A stretch of DNA of 64,000 bases, from the NCBI GenBank assembly GCA_027484055.1, contig JAIXQH010000025.1, positions 186,001-250,000 on the forward strand, read 5' to 3'. Below are positions 51,979 through 61,503 of this stretch, piece after piece (positions within the stretch are counted from its first letter, which is position 1; every line of letters starts with the position of its first letter). The notes beneath the pieces are model-generated. The model saw only the letters and a program-made list of their open reading frames with translations, was not told the origin of the DNA and made no database searches. The position numbers and the translations under genes were made by a program. Source of the DNA: Verrucomicrobiaceae bacterium. GTDB lineage: Bacteria; Verrucomicrobiota; Verrucomicrobiia; Verrucomicrobiales; Akkermansiaceae.

Positions 51979-53778
51979 ATGTCCACCGAGCTGACCCGTA
52001 ATTTCTCCATCATTGCCCACATCGATCACGGGAAAACGACGCTTTCTGACCGCTTGATGGAGGTCACCTCCACCGTAACGATGCGGGAAAGCAGCGCCCA
52101 GCAGCTCGACTCCATGGACCTTGAGCGCGAAAAAGGCATCACCATCAAGTCCCACCCCGTGGCGATGGAATATAAGGCGAAGGACGGAAAAACCTATAAA
52201 CTCAACCTGCTCGACACCCCCGGCCACGTGGATTTCTCCTACGAAGTCTCCCGCGCCCTCGCCGCCTGTGAAGGCGCGATCTTGATGGTCGATGCGGCTC
52301 AGGGTGTTGAGGCTCAAACGGTTGCAAATCTCCATCTCGCCACCGAGCAGAATCTCTTGATCATCCCGGTCCTCAATAAAATCGACCTGCCCGCCGCCGA
52401 CGTGGCGAAGTGCAAGAAGCAGTTGGAGGAAATCCTCTGCATCCCGGCCGAGGACTGCATTCCCGCCTCGGCCAAGGCAGGCATCGGCATCGTGGAAATC
52501 CTAGAGGCCATCGTCGCCCGCGTGCCGGCACCCGTGGAAAATCCGGATAAATTGCTGCGCTGTTCGGTCTTTGACTCGCTTTATGACACTTACCGCGGCG
52601 TTGTTTCCTACGTCCGAGTCTTTTCCGGCACGGTGAAAAAGGGCCAACGCGTGCAGCTCATGGCCACGGGAAAAACCTACGAGGTCAAGGAAGTCGGCGT
52701 TTTCACACCGAAAATGAGCGCCCGCGACATTCTCCGCGCTGGCGACGTCGGCTACGTCATCGCGAACATGAAGTCCGCCAGTGAAGTGAAAGTCGGCGAC
52801 ACCATGACCGACAACACTCACCCCTGCCCCGAGGCGCTACCCGGCTATAAAGAGATCCAGCCGATGGTGTTTTCCGGCATTTATCCGGTCGATTCCTCCG
52901 ACTACGAGGCACTCAAGCTCGCCATGGGCAAGCTCCAGATCAACGACCCCGCCTTCACCTACGCTTCGGAAAGCTCCACCGCGCTTGGCTTCGGCTTCCG
53001 CTGCGGCTTCCTCGGCCTGCTCCACATGGAAATCATCCAAGAGCGCCTCCGTCGTGAGTTCGACATGGACGTCATCTCGACCTATCCGTCCGTCATTTAC
53101 AACGTGACGATGACCGACGGTACGGACCGGATCATCGACAACCCCACGCTTTTCCCAGATCCACAAGGCATCCAGGAAATCCGCGAGCCGATCGTGAACG
53201 TTTACATCATGGTACCCGGCGAATACATCGGTGACATGATGCAGCTCGTGCTCGAAAAACGCGGCGACGTCACCAACACCGAGACCATCGACGACACCCG
53301 CGTCATGCTTTCTTGCGTGCTGCCGCTGGCGGAAATCCTCGTCGATTTCAACGACCGCCTCAAGTCCATGACCCGTGGTTACGGCTCGATGGACTATGAA
53401 CATGCCGGCTACCGCCCCGCGAAAATGGTGAAAATGGATATGCTCATCGCCGGCGATCCGGTCGAAGCCTTTTCCACCATCGTCCACCGCGACAAGGCGG
53501 AATCCTACGGCCGGATGCTCGCTGGTAAATTGAAAGAAGTCATCCCGTCCCACCTTTTCGTCGTCGCGATCCAAGCCGCCGTCGGCGGAAAAATCGTCGC
53601 CCGCGAGTCCATTTCCGCGATGCGGAAAAACGTCACCGCCAAGTGCTACGGCGGCGATATTTCCCGGAAACGCAAACTGCTCGAAAAGCAGAAGGAAGGG
53701 AAAAAGAAGATGAAAATGTTCGGCAAAGTGAACATCCCGCAAGATGCCTTCATCAAAGTGCTCAAGAGCGGGGATTGA
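51979..53778 (+). CDS. lepA: Elongation factor 4 (back-translocase)
   Basis: 599 residues from ATG 51979 (MSTELTRNFSIIAHIDHGKTTL); the frame is open 18 codons earlier without family support. GTPase motifs: G1 AHIDHGKTT, G3 DTPGHVDFSYEV, G4 NKIDLP, G5 SAKAG. The EF-G-like domains and the LepA C-terminal domain (CYGGDISRKRKLLEKQKEGKKKMK) are complete. LepA binds ribosomes under ionic or cold stress and in initiation. It stands 91 bp after the zinc-ribbon gene. Confidence 0.97.
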   Translation: MSTELTRNFSIIAHIDHGKTTLSDRLMEVTSTVTMRESSAQQLDSMDLEREKGITIKSHPVAMEYKAKDGKTYKLNLLDTPGHVDFSYEVSRALAACEGAILMVDAAQGVEAQTVANLHLATEQNLLIIPVLNKIDLPAADVAKCKKQLEEILCIPAEDCIPASAKAGIGIVEILEAIVARVPAPVENPDKLLRCSVFDSLYDTYRGVVSYVRVFSGTVKKGQRVQLMATGKTYEVKEVGVFTPKMSARDILRAGDVGYVIANMKSASEVKVGDTMTDNTHPCPEALPGYKEIQPMVFSGIYPVDSSDYEALKLAMGKLQINDPAFTYASESSTALGFGFRCGFLGLLHMEIIQERLRREFDMDVISTYPSVIYNVTMTDGTDRIIDNPTLFPDPQGIQEIREPIVNVYIMVPGEYIGDMMQLVLEKRGDVTNTETIDDTRVMLSCVLPLAEILVDFNDRLKSMTRGYGSMDYEHAGYRPAKMVKMDMLIAGDPVEAFSTIVHRDKAESYGRMLAGKLKEVIPSHLFVVAIQAAVGGKIVARESISAMRKNVTAKCYGGDISRKRKLLEKQKEGKKKMKMFGKVNIPQDAFIKVLKSGD

Positions 53779-53785
53779 GAGTGTG

Positions 53786-54004
53786 ATGAGTGACGAAATC
53801 GCCGCTCTGAGATGTCCCGCGTGTGGCGGGCAGATCGTCTCGCGCCGACTCGGTTTTTGTCCTTCATGCCGGGAGAACCTTCCGGAAATGATGAAGCTTC
53901 AAGGTGCGGATCGTGATCGGATTGAGCGTGAACATCTCGACGCAGTTGAGAAGCTACGCGAAGCTAGGAGAGGTGGCGGAGATTCTAGCGGCGGGATTTT
54001 GTAG
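53786..54004 (+). CDS. Small zinc-ribbon protein
   Basis: 72 residues from ATG 53786, 8 bp after lepA. Two CxxC pairs (LRCPACGGQIVSRRL and GFCPSCREN) form a zinc ribbon, followed by a charged helix (DRDRIEREHLDAVEKLREAR). No membrane segment. Family not recognised. A 13-codon stretch just after its stop (54013-54045) nearly repeats the lepA 3' end (CTTCATCAAAGTGCT), a short duplication. Confidence 0.6.
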   Translation: MSDEIAALRCPACGGQIVSRRLGFCPSCRENLPEMMKLQGADRDRIEREHLDAVEKLREARRGGGDSSGGIL

Positions 54005-54142
54005 GAATCCAATTCGCCTTCATCAAAGTGCTGAAGAGCGCGGATTGAGCCGTGGCTGTGGTTTCCAACCGAAAAGCCCGAGGAAATATTTCACGCGCAT
54101 TGATGCTTGGATCGGCGGATTACGGCTGACAGGATTTCCCTC

Positions 54143-55222
54143 ATGCGGACGAAGGCCATTTCATTGTTACAGGAACTCACCGAGGCGCACTCCGTTTCCG
54201 GGCATGAGGATGAGGTGCGGGCGATTTTCGTCGATGAGCTGGAAGGCTGCGGCGAGCTTTCGGCGGACCGAAATGGGTCGGTGTTTTGTGAAATGGGCGA
54301 GTCGGGGCCGCGCGTGCTCGTTGCCGGTCACATGGACGAGGTGGGTTTCATGGTCCAAGCGATCACGCTGGATGGCTTCCTCCAGTTTGTCGCCATCGGT
54401 GGCTGGTGGGAGCACAGCCTGCTTTCCCAGCGAGTTGAGATCCTCACCCGCAGCGGGGAAAAAGTGCTTGGCGTCGTCGCATCACGGCCTCCCCATTTCC
54501 TACCCGAAGCCCAACGGCGGCAGGTGATGAGTATCGACCAGCTCTTCATCGACATCGGTGCCGGGTCACGGCGTGAAGCGATGGAGTCGTTCGGAGTTGC
54601 TCTGGGTGATCCGATCGCACCGGTCTCCGCCTTCACCGCCATGGGGGGCGAAGACTTGTTCATGGCCAAGGCCTTCGACAACCGAGTGGGCATGGCAGGC
54701 GCGATCCAGACCGGGCAAATTTTAGCACAATCCTCGCATCCGAATCGGCTCATCATCGGCGGTACCGTCCAGGAAGAGGTGGGCCTGCGTGGCGCAAAAA
54801 CGGCCGCGAATTTCATCAAGCCAGACGTCGCGATCGTCCTAGAAGGCCCACCCGCAGACGATACCCCAGGATTTCCCCGCTCCGAATGCCAAGGCCGCCT
54901 TGGCGGTGGGGTGCAGATCCGTTTGTATGATCCCTCGGCGATTACGAATCCTCGACTCGCCCGCCTCGCCATCGAGACCGCGAAAGCGGAAGGAATCCCC
55001 CACCAAGTGACGGTGCGGCGCAGCGGCGGCACGGATGCCGGGTCATTTCACGTGGCCAACGAAGGGATCCCCAGCATTGTGCTCGGCGTGCCCGCGCGCT
55101 ACATCCACTCGCATAATGCGATCATCGACCTAAACGACTACCTGCACCTGCTCGCACTCAGCATCGCCCTAGTGCGCCGACTCGACGAGCCGACGGTGGA
55201 ACGATTGGTCACCTACCTTTGA
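54143..55222 (+). CDS. M42-family glutamyl aminopeptidase/endoglucanase-like metallopeptidase
   Basis: 359 residues from ATG 54143; 12 more in-frame codons upstream are unlikely. The two-metal site is intact: VLVAGHMDEVGFMV (His, Asp), KAFDNRVGMAG (bridging Asp), TVQEEVGLRGA (catalytic Glu, Glu ligand), VLEGPPADD, and IHSHNAIIDLND (His). It has the usual lid domain (residues 70-170). M42 enzymes form large tetrahedral aminopeptidase shells. Together with the M42-like protein at 48600, there are two copies within 6 kb. The next gene begins 56 bp on. Confidence 0.92.
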   Translation: MRTKAISLLQELTEAHSVSGHEDEVRAIFVDELEGCGELSADRNGSVFCEMGESGPRVLVAGHMDEVGFMVQAITLDGFLQFVAIGGWWEHSLLSQRVEILTRSGEKVLGVVASRPPHFLPEAQRRQVMSIDQLFIDIGAGSRREAMESFGVALGDPIAPVSAFTAMGGEDLFMAKAFDNRVGMAGAIQTGQILAQSSHPNRLIIGGTVQEEVGLRGAKTAANFIKPDVAIVLEGPPADDTPGFPRSECQGRLGGGVQIRLYDPSAITNPRLARLAIETAKAEGIPHQVTVRRSGGTDAGSFHVANEGIPSIVLGVPARYIHSHNAIIDLNDYLHLLALSIALVRRLDEPTVERLVTYL

Positions 55223-55278
55223 GAAAAAAGGTGAAGATTTTCACTGGTGGGGGACCTGAGATTGGGTTTTCCTCCGGT

Positions 55279-56127
55279 ATGAATTTACACCGAATCAAGA
55301 AGGGTTGTTTGGCATTGGCACTGATTCAAACACTGGGAAGCCTGCCAGCCGCAGCTGAGCTACGCATGCTCAATGAAAAAGCTTGGTTAGGCTATTTCAC
55401 CGGATTTGAGTCCAACAAGATCCGCTGGAGCTTCTCCACCAATGGAAGTAGCGTCCTGCGTGTCGTCGATAGCAAGGGCAACCTAGCGTCCGACAAAATC
55501 GCGATCACCTTCGGTTTCGTGGTCGAGGAGACCCAGCCAGACGGAAAAGTCGTTAATCGCAACTTCATTCCAGAATCCCTCGAATCCGCGCAACCGCCAA
55601 CGACCAGGCCAAAAGGGGTTATCGTCCGCGGAAAAATGTCGGGCGACATCGCTGTCGAACTGAACATCGACGAAGACGGCGGTAAACTCTCCTTGGGCGG
55701 GCGAATCACCGATCCCGGCCCAACCATAAAGAACCCGCTAACATTTAAAATCCGCATGAAGTTCCCAGATGCCTACCCGGACGATGCTCCCCTAGGTGAC
55801 AAAAAGGCGGAAAAGGCGCTTGAGGCCAAGACCAAAAACGATCGCCTTCAGTTCATCCGCGCGGACAAATCCCGGGGCAAGCAATCGCTCACCGAGTCGG
55901 TTGGTACCGACGCTACCGCCATGAACGGCCCCGGCATCACCAACCTGGAAATCGAAAGTGCCGGTTACAGAGGGCGCAAGTTTCTTCTGGCAGCTACTGA
56001 AAGCTCGGTGATGAATTTCACGATCCCGAAATCCGGCCCTTTGAATGGTGGATTTATAATCAGTTGGAATGCAGATCTGGCCAAAGACCCATCAGGCAGA
56101 GCTCGCTTCGTCATTGATGCACGGTGA
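55279..56127 (+). CDS. Exported protein of unknown function
   Basis: 282 residues from ATG 55279; a TTG at 55219 would overlap the M42 gene. Signal peptide: GCLALALIQTLGSLPAAAE. The mature part is beta-rich without Cys and with no recognised motif. It has an internal Lys/Glu stretch (GDKKAEKALEAKTKNDRL) near residues 175-200. Probably periplasmic. It is the gene before recA but is separated from it by the LexA-controlled promoter region. Confidence 0.65.
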   Translation: MNLHRIKKGCLALALIQTLGSLPAAAELRMLNEKAWLGYFTGFESNKIRWSFSTNGSSVLRVVDSKGNLASDKIAITFGFVVEETQPDGKVVNRNFIPESLESAQPPTTRPKGVIVRGKMSGDIAVELNIDEDGGKLSLGGRITDPGPTIKNPLTFKIRMKFPDAYPDDAPLGDKKAEKALEAKTKNDRLQFIRADKSRGKQSLTESVGTDATAMNGPGITNLEIESAGYRGRKFLLAATESSVMNFTIPKSGPLNGGFIISWNADLAKDPSGRARFVIDAR

Positions 56128-56155
56128 GTTGAAAAACGAGTGATCGGCACATTTT

Positions 56156-56169
56156 TGTTCGAGCGAACA
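56156..56169. promoter_or_regulatory. LexA (SOS) box upstream of recA
   Basis: TGTTC-GAGC-GAACA: a perfect palindrome with the TGTTC-N4-GAACA form described for Verrucomicrobia LexA. It lies 61 bp before the recA ATG, a usual operator position. It implies DNA-damage induction of recA. The lexA gene is not in the window. Confidence 0.88.
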
Positions 56170-56229
56170 TCTTTTTCTTGTCAGGACACTTCGGCCCCGT
56201 CATTGTGATCGCAGTTCAATAACGATCCC

Positions 56230-57273
56230 ATGGCCGCCAAACAATCCTCCGAAGAATCCGCCGCAGAAAAGCTCAACGAAGCTCGCAAACGCAATCTCGA
56301 CCTCGCGATTTCACACATCCAGAAGGAGTTCGGTGAATCCGCCATCATGCGCCTCGGGGATGACCGTTGTGTCGATGTCGATGTCATTCCGACCGGCAAC
56401 CTCCTCATTGACCGCGCCCTCGGCGTCGGTGGATTCCCCTGCGGGCGCATCGTCGAGGTGTTCGGCCCAGAGTCTTCTGGTAAGACGACGCTCACCCTCA
56501 CCGTCATCGCCCAAGCCCAAAAACGGGGTGGTCTTGCAGCCTTCATCGACGTGGAGCATGCACTCGATCCACAATACGCCCGCAAACTCGGGGTGAATCT
56601 GGACGATCTGCTCGTTTCACAGCCATCTTCTGGTGAAGAGGCTCTTCAAATTTGCGAAGCTCTCGTCCGCTCGAATGCCATCGCCGTCATCGTGCTGGAC
56701 TCCGTCGCCGCCCTCGTCACCAAGCAGGAGCTCGACGGAGAAATTGGCGACTCCACCGTCGGCGCTCAAGCACGCCTCATGAGTGCTGCCATGCGGAAAC
56801 TCACGGCCCTCATCTCGAAGGCGCAAACCGTCTGCATTTTCACCAACCAAATCCGCGAAAAAATCGGCGTCATGTTCGGCAACCCCGAGACAACGCCCGG
56901 CGGCCGCGCCCTTAAGTTTTTCTCCTCCGTGCGTGTCGATATCCGCCGGATCGGTGCGATCAAAGCGACGGATGGCGCTGTCACCGGAAACCGGACCAAG
57001 ATCAAAGTCGTCAAAAACAAAGTCGCAGCACCCTTCACCGAAGCAGAATTCGACATCATGTACAATGAGGGGATTTCCTCAACCGGGTCCCTGCTCGATT
57101 TGGCACTAGAAATGGAAATCGTCCAAAAACGCGGTTCATGGTTCAGCTACAACGGCACGCAACTGGCCCAAGGCCGAGATGCCGCGAAAGAATTGCTGAA
57201 AGGCGACCCTGTCATTTACGCGGACATCGAATCCAAAGTGAAACTCGGCCTAGAGGCGAAAAAGAAAAAATAA
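56230..57273 (+). CDS. recA: Recombinase RecA
   Basis: DNA strand-exchange ATPase and SOS co-protease. 347 residues with Walker [11 protein letters not shown], the [18 protein letters not shown] segment, Walker [14 protein letters not shown]1/L2 loops near [16 protein letters not shown] and [20 protein letters not shown], and the C-terminal Lys-rich end (EAKKKK) instead of the usual acidic tail. A LexA box precedes it and a hairpin follows. It begins 102 bp after the unknown exported protein. Confidence 0.98.
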   Translation: MAAKQSSEESAAEKLNEARKRNLDLAISHIQKEFGESAIMRLGDDRCVDVDVIPTGNLLIDRALGVGGFPCGRIVEVFGPESSGKTTLTLTVIAQAQKRGGLAAFIDVEHALDPQYARKLGVNLDDLLVSQPSSGEEALQICEALVRSNAIAVIVLDSVAALVTKQELDGEIGDSTVGAQARLMSAAMRKLTALISKAQTVCIFTNQIREKIGVMFGNPETTPGGRALKFFSSVRVDIRRIGAIKATDGAVTGNRTKIKVVKNKVAAPFTEAEFDIMYNEGISSTGSLLDLALEMEIVQKRGSWFSYNGTQLAQGRDAAKELLKGDPVIYADIESKVKLGLEAKKKK

Positions 57274-57331
57274 CCGACGTCCTCACATTTCGGGGAACGC
57301 CTTCTAAACCATTCTCATGACAACCTGAGAG

Positions 57332-57365
57332 CCGCGCCATCAATGAGTGTTGAAGGTGCGGTTTT
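57332..57365 (+). terminator. Probable terminator of recA
   Basis: CCGCGCC (57332-57338) and GGTGCGG (57355-57361) form a 7-bp stem with one G-U pair and a 16-nt loop, then TTTT. Modest strength. The remaining 170 bp before the glycosyltransferase gene shows no clear feature. Confidence 0.45.
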
Positions 57366-57538
57366 CGTGCATCACTCCCAGTGAGTGGCAGCCAGCGGGG
57401 AGTCGAGGCTTGACGCAGAGCACCCGACCTGCTTGCTTGCCGCAGTTCGCGCTAGATCGAAGATTGTAGTATGCGGCAGCGAAACGTTGATGAATTCAGC
57501 GCGTTTCGCACGTTTTCTCACAAATCAAATTTCTTCTT

Positions 57539-59041
57539 ATGGAATGGACCTCTCCCATCTGGTATGCCTCATACATCATCGTCCTACTCGGCCTCGCCGG
57601 GTATGGCTCGCATCGGCTAACGATCGTATTCCTTTACCTAAAGCATTCCAGAGAACATCCAAAGCCGAAATCGCTCTTTGCAGAACTACCCTTGGTGACG
57701 ATTCAGCTGCCTGTTTTCAATGAAATGCACGTGGTGGACCGCCTGCTGGCTGCCGTATCTGCCTTGGACTACCCGCAGGACAAAATTCAGATCCAGCTCT
57801 TGGACGATTCGACTGATGAAACGGTAGAAATTTGCCGACTGGGCATCCAAGACTTAAAAGCCCGTGGTTTCGACGCAGAACACATCCACCGCACTGACCG
57901 CACAGGCTACAAAGCGGGAGCTTTGGAGAATGGCACTCATAGCGCAAAGGGAGAGTATCTCTTGATTCTCGACGCAGACTTCGTCCCCAATCCTGATCTC
58001 CTCGAAAAAACCATCCATTACTTCACCGACCCGAACATCGGCATGATTCAGACGCGCTGGGGTCACTTGAATCGCACGTTCAACATCCTGACACGCATCC
58101 AAGCCATGTTTCTCGATGGTCACCTCGAGCTGGAGCAGACCGCGCGCAACCGCTCAGGCCGGTTCTTCACCTTCAACGGCACCGGCGGAATCTGGCGGAA
58201 ATCCTGCATCGCGGATGCGGGCGGGTGGGAACACGACACTCTCACGGAGGACATGGATCTCAGCTACAGAGCCCAGCTCAAGGGGTGGCGCTTCATTTTC
58301 CTCAATGAAGTCGAGACCCCCGCAGAGCTTCCCGTGGACATGGATGGCTTTAAAAGTCAGCAACACCGCTGGACAAAAGGCTCCATCCAAGTTTGTAAAA
58401 AAGTTCTCCCCGCGATCTGGAAAAGCAACGTTCCCTTGTTCATCAAAATGGAGGCCACCGCTCACCTGACCTCGAATTTCGCCTACCTCCTCCTCATCTG
58501 CCTCTGCTTCCTGATTTACCCAAATCAACACGCCCAGCCAGATTTTGGGAAATTCACCCATTACATTATCAATATCCCGATCTTTTTCTTCTCCTCAGTC
58601 TCCGTCATCGTGTTTTACCTAGTTGCGCAAAAAGCGCTCCGCCCAGGCTCCTGGTGGAAGGAAATTCCATACCTCCCGCTGCTGCTCGCTCTCGGTATCG
58701 GCATGTCCATCAGCAATGCCAAAGCCGTTCTTGAGGCCCTCTTCAATCATCAGAGCGGCTTTGTCCGGACGCCCAAATACGGGATCGAACAAAGCAACCG
58801 CCAAGACTGGAAGAAAAGCAGCTACAAGGCGATGAAGACACTCACCCCCTTCGTGGAGCTGCTCTTCGGCTTCTTTTTCCTCTTTGTCGTCGCAGAAGCG
58901 GCCTTAAAAGCCAATTGGTCATCCGCCATTCTTTTGCTTCCATTTCCTGTCGGATTCTTTTACACATCTTTATCTTCTTTGGCACGAATGCTGCCAACTG
59001 TCGCATCTCAATCAACGAGTGTCGTGAATAAGGCACTCTGA
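57539..59041 (+). CDS. Processive membrane glycosyltransferase, GT2 (CESA/mannan-synthase-like)
   Basis: 500 residues. A membrane helix at 5-25, a cytoplasmic GT-A catalytic domain (about 50-300) and four membrane helices after it (about 310-490). The GT2 motifs of processive synthases are intact: DDSTD (Asp89/90), DADF (145-147), TEDMD (238), and QQHRW (274-278). It would polymerise a beta-linked polysaccharide from a nucleotide sugar and export it. The closest layouts are glucomannan- and cellulose-synthase-like enzymes; the sugar cannot be told. It is 12 bp upstream of an L,D-transpeptidase gene. Confidence 0.88.
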   Translation: MEWTSPIWYASYIIVLLGLAGYGSHRLTIVFLYLKHSREHPKPKSLFAELPLVTIQLPVFNEMHVVDRLLAAVSALDYPQDKIQIQLLDDSTDETVEICRLGIQDLKARGFDAEHIHRTDRTGYKAGALENGTHSAKGEYLLILDADFVPNPDLLEKTIHYFTDPNIGMIQTRWGHLNRTFNILTRIQAMFLDGHLELEQTARNRSGRFFTFNGTGGIWRKSCIADAGGWEHDTLTEDMDLSYRAQLKGWRFIFLNEVETPAELPVDMDGFKSQQHRWTKGSIQVCKKVLPAIWKSNVPLFIKMEATAHLTSNFAYLLLICLCFLIYPNQHAQPDFGKFTHYIINIPIFFFSSVSVIVFYLVAQKALRPGSWWKEIPYLPLLLALGIGMSISNAKAVLEALFNHQSGFVRTPKYGIEQSNRQDWKKSSYKAMKTLTPFVELLFGFFFLFVVAEAALKANWSSAILLLPFPVGFFYTSLSSLARMLPTVASQSTSVVNKAL

Positions 59042-59053
59042 TCGCCAACACAA

Positions 59054-59692
59054 ATGCTTCACCAAGCCAAACTATCCCAGCTATTCTCCGCACTCTGCGG
59101 ACTTCTGGTGGTGCTTTCGCTAGTCGGCTGTGAAACCCAATCATTCTCTTTCACAGGCAGAGACTCGAAGAACAAGATGATCGTCAGTGTGCGTGATCAG
59201 AAAATGCTGCTCGTCAGTAACGGAACCCCCGTAAAATCCTACAAAATTTCCACCTCCAAATTCGGCGTCGGTGACCGTCCAGGAAGCAACTGCACTCCTC
59301 TTGGCCGCTTACAAGTCGCCAAAAAAATTGGCGACCATGCACCCATCGGGAGCGTCTTCAAGTCGCGCCGCCGGACGGGTGAAGTGATCAAGCCAGATGC
59401 ACCGGGCCGCGATCCCGTCGTCACGCGCATTTTATGGCTCGCTGGCACGGAAGCTCGGAATCAGAACACGTTCCGCCGCACCATTTACATTCATGGCACC
59501 CCAGAAGAACGTCTTCTCGGGTCACCCGTCTCCTACGGCTGCATCCGCATGGGCAGCCGCGATGTCGCAGAACTCTACGATCGCATCGGCACGGGTGCCG
59601 ACGTCTTCGTCATCCGCGGATCCATTAAAAGCGAAGAAACGAAAGAAAACCCTCAAACTGCTAGCGTGAAAGAGTCTAACCCGCAGGGATAA
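59054..59692 (+). CDS. L,D-transpeptidase lipoprotein (YkuD domain)
   Basis: 212 residues: a lipoprotein signal (LLVVLSLVGC then ETQ) and a YkuD domain at about 45-190. The catalytic HGTPEERLLGSPVSYGCIRM carries the His, Ser, Gly and Cys of the family. It would crosslink peptidoglycan or attach lipoproteins. Its C-terminus is hydrophilic (SEETKENPQTASVKES). It lies close after the GT2 gene, linking polysaccharide export to cell-wall maintenance. Nothing looks broken. Confidence 0.9.
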   Translation: MLHQAKLSQLFSALCGLLVVLSLVGCETQSFSFTGRDSKNKMIVSVRDQKMLLVSNGTPVKSYKISTSKFGVGDRPGSNCTPLGRLQVAKKIGDHAPIGSVFKSRRRTGEVIKPDAPGRDPVVTRILWLAGTEARNQNTFRRTIYIHGTPEERLLGSPVSYGCIRMGSRDVAELYDRIGTGADVFVIRGSIKSEETKENPQTASVKESNPQG

Positions 59693-59765
59693 GCCGCGTT
59701 GTTTAAATGGCCGCACAGTGACCTGCTACGCCCATCTGCTGACTCCTTGACTCAGTTCACCTCGG

Positions 59766-60911
59766 ATGCAGTTCCCGAGTGACAATCCACATTTTCGGCA
59801 CGACGCTGGTGTGGTGAAAAAAATCCTCCCATTCCTCATCTTATGGGCCACCCTGATACATGGAGCTCAGCCCGCTAAGCCCGGAAAGACTGAGTTATCA
59901 ATCGTCGGACAAGACTTCCACATCAATGGGAAACCCACCTATGAAGGACGAAACTGGAACGGGCATCGCATCGAAGGACTGCTCTTAAACTCCCGGATGG
60001 TCCAAGCGACGTATGATGACATGAACCCTGCCACCTCACCCCGTTGGGCTTACCCGGACACCGGGAAATGGGATGCTGAACGAAACGTGCGTGAATTCAT
60101 CGCTGCCATGCCGGAGTGGAAAGCACACGGCCTCCTTGCCGTTTCCTTAAACTTTCAAGGCGGCTCGCCAGAAGGCTACTCAGGCAAACAAACTTGGCGC
60201 ACTAGCGCTTTCGCGGAAAATGGAGCCCTTCGCCCAGCATTCGCTGATAGGATGCGTCGCGTCCTAAATGCCGCAGACGACCTAGGAATGGCTGTGATTC
60301 TTGGCTATTTCTACTTCGGACAAGATCAACATCTCAAGGATGAGGCCGCCGTTTTAAGAGCCACCGACGAAGCCACCCAGTGGCTGCTCGCTGGCGCTTG
60401 GCGCAATATCCTTGTTGAAATCAACAACGAGACGAACGGCCCCTACGACCACGACATCCTCAAACCCACTCGGATTCACGAGCTCATCCAACGGGTGAAA
60501 AACACTCAAGTCGATGGCCACCGCCTACTCGCCGGCACGAGTTATGGTGGCGGTATTATTCCTCGGGAAAATGTCGTTCGAGTCTCAGATTTTCTATTGA
60601 TTCACGCAAATGGCGTCAAAAAGCCAGAGGGTGTTAGCTCGATGATTCATCAGACCCGCGCCATTCCAGGATACCGCCCCATGCCCATTTTGTTCAATGA
60701 GGATGATCACGAGAACTTCGATCAGCCCGAAAACAATTTCAAAACAGCCATCTCAGAACGGACCTCTTGGGGTTGGTTTGACTATCGTCGCAAGGGCGAA
60801 GCTCTCGAAGATGGCTATCAATCACCTCCAGTCAACTGGGGGATTAGTTCCGCAAGGAAACGTGCCTTTTTCACCTATCTTGCCGAAATCACCGATTCTA
60901 AAAATCCATGA
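59766..60911 (+). CDS. Exported TIM-barrel glycoside hydrolase-like protein
   Basis: Up to 381 residues; GTG at 59811 or 59814 would place the signal peptide (VKKILPFLILWATLIHG) at the N-terminus and is more natural. The rest is an (alpha/beta)8-like protein with GMAVILGYFYFG, then ILVEINNETNGPYDHD, whose Asn-Glu fits the acid/base of clan-A glycosidases, and MPILFNEDDHENFD with a Glu placed as nucleophile. Aromatics cluster (RWAYPD, GYFYFG, SWGWFDY). I cannot give the family or substrate. It overlaps the ThuA remnant by four bases, so it belongs to the sulfatase/ThuA gene set. Confidence 0.7.
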   Translation: MQFPSDNPHFRHDAGVVKKILPFLILWATLIHGAQPAKPGKTELSIVGQDFHINGKPTYEGRNWNGHRIEGLLLNSRMVQATYDDMNPATSPRWAYPDTGKWDAERNVREFIAAMPEWKAHGLLAVSLNFQGGSPEGYSGKQTWRTSAFAENGALRPAFADRMRRVLNAADDLGMAVILGYFYFGQDQHLKDEAAVLRATDEATQWLLAGAWRNILVEINNETNGPYDHDILKPTRIHELIQRVKNTQVDGHRLLAGTSYGGGIIPRENVVRVSDFLLIHANGVKKPEGVSSMIHQTRAIPGYRPMPILFNEDDHENFDQPENNFKTAISERTSWGWFDYRRKGEALEDGYQSPPVNWGISSARKRAFFTYLAEITDSKNP

Positions 60912-61270
60912 AACCACTCCTATTGCTTCTGTGTACTGCTCGCGCCATGTTAGTAGTGCCAACGGTCAAGATCATATTACCCACTGCCCATTCGAATCAA
61001 TATCATGATTGGACGCGCAGCTCGCCGTTGGTAAAATCCTATCTTGAGCAGACCGGCCTTTTCAAGGTGGACACCGTCGTCACACCACCGGTTGGCGCAG
61101 ATATGTCGTCCTTCTCGCCTCATTTTTCTGACGATGCAGCCATCGTCACAGTCGAACGCGGGACCGCGTGGGCAGCAACCGTCAAGGTCACTCAGGACGT
61201 CCCCGCAGCTTTTCTAAGCGCGGAAAAAACCTCTATCCTCTCTATCCTTAATGCGAACTCCACCAATTGA
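60908..61270 (+). pseudogene. Internally deleted ThuA-like gene
   Basis: A 120-codon open frame joining the start of a ThuA domain (VKIILPTAHSNQYHDW, then TGLFKVDTVVTPPVGADMSSF) directly to its last part (ERGTAWAATVKVTQDVP). Compared with the intact ThuA protein at 62881, about 150 residues of the middle (the GGGFVSYHAANNAF-type core, the HG loop and the DELY segment) are missing. The frame is preserved across the joint near DDAAIVTVERG. A short hydrophobic leader remains. It is unlikely to be functional. Confidence 0.8.
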
Positions 61271-61503
61271 TGAAATTTTTATTACTTTCTATAAGCCAAA
61301 CTTCCTTCAATTTCAGCGGACCTCACGGAGTTTCCTCAAAGATTTAGAGCAGCGGCGAGTGCAAAATTTAACTCCAGTCCGAAGGGACAGAGTGTGACTA
61401 CCGCCGAGTCGAGATTTGTTATATCGATCAATTCCACAACGGCTATAAAGCGCTCTTCGCCAGCAGAGCCATTTACTGAAGACCATTTCTCCTAAATACG
61501 ATT
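61271..61503 (+). other. Gene-remnant stretch before the sulfatase
   Basis: 233 bp with no intact gene. An ATG at 61270 opens a signal-like start (MKFLLLSISQ) that stops after 24 codons. Further on, a frame ending at TGA 61479 reads DYRRVEICYIDQFHNGYKAL, which looks like the C-terminus of a protein I cannot name. This suggests decayed genes between the ThuA remnant and the sulfatase. Confidence 0.4.

Noticed and set aside
52837..53742. A 301-codon minus-strand frame opposite lepA
   Set aside because: His/Asp/Val-rich mirror of lepA codons with no motif or ribosome-binding site.
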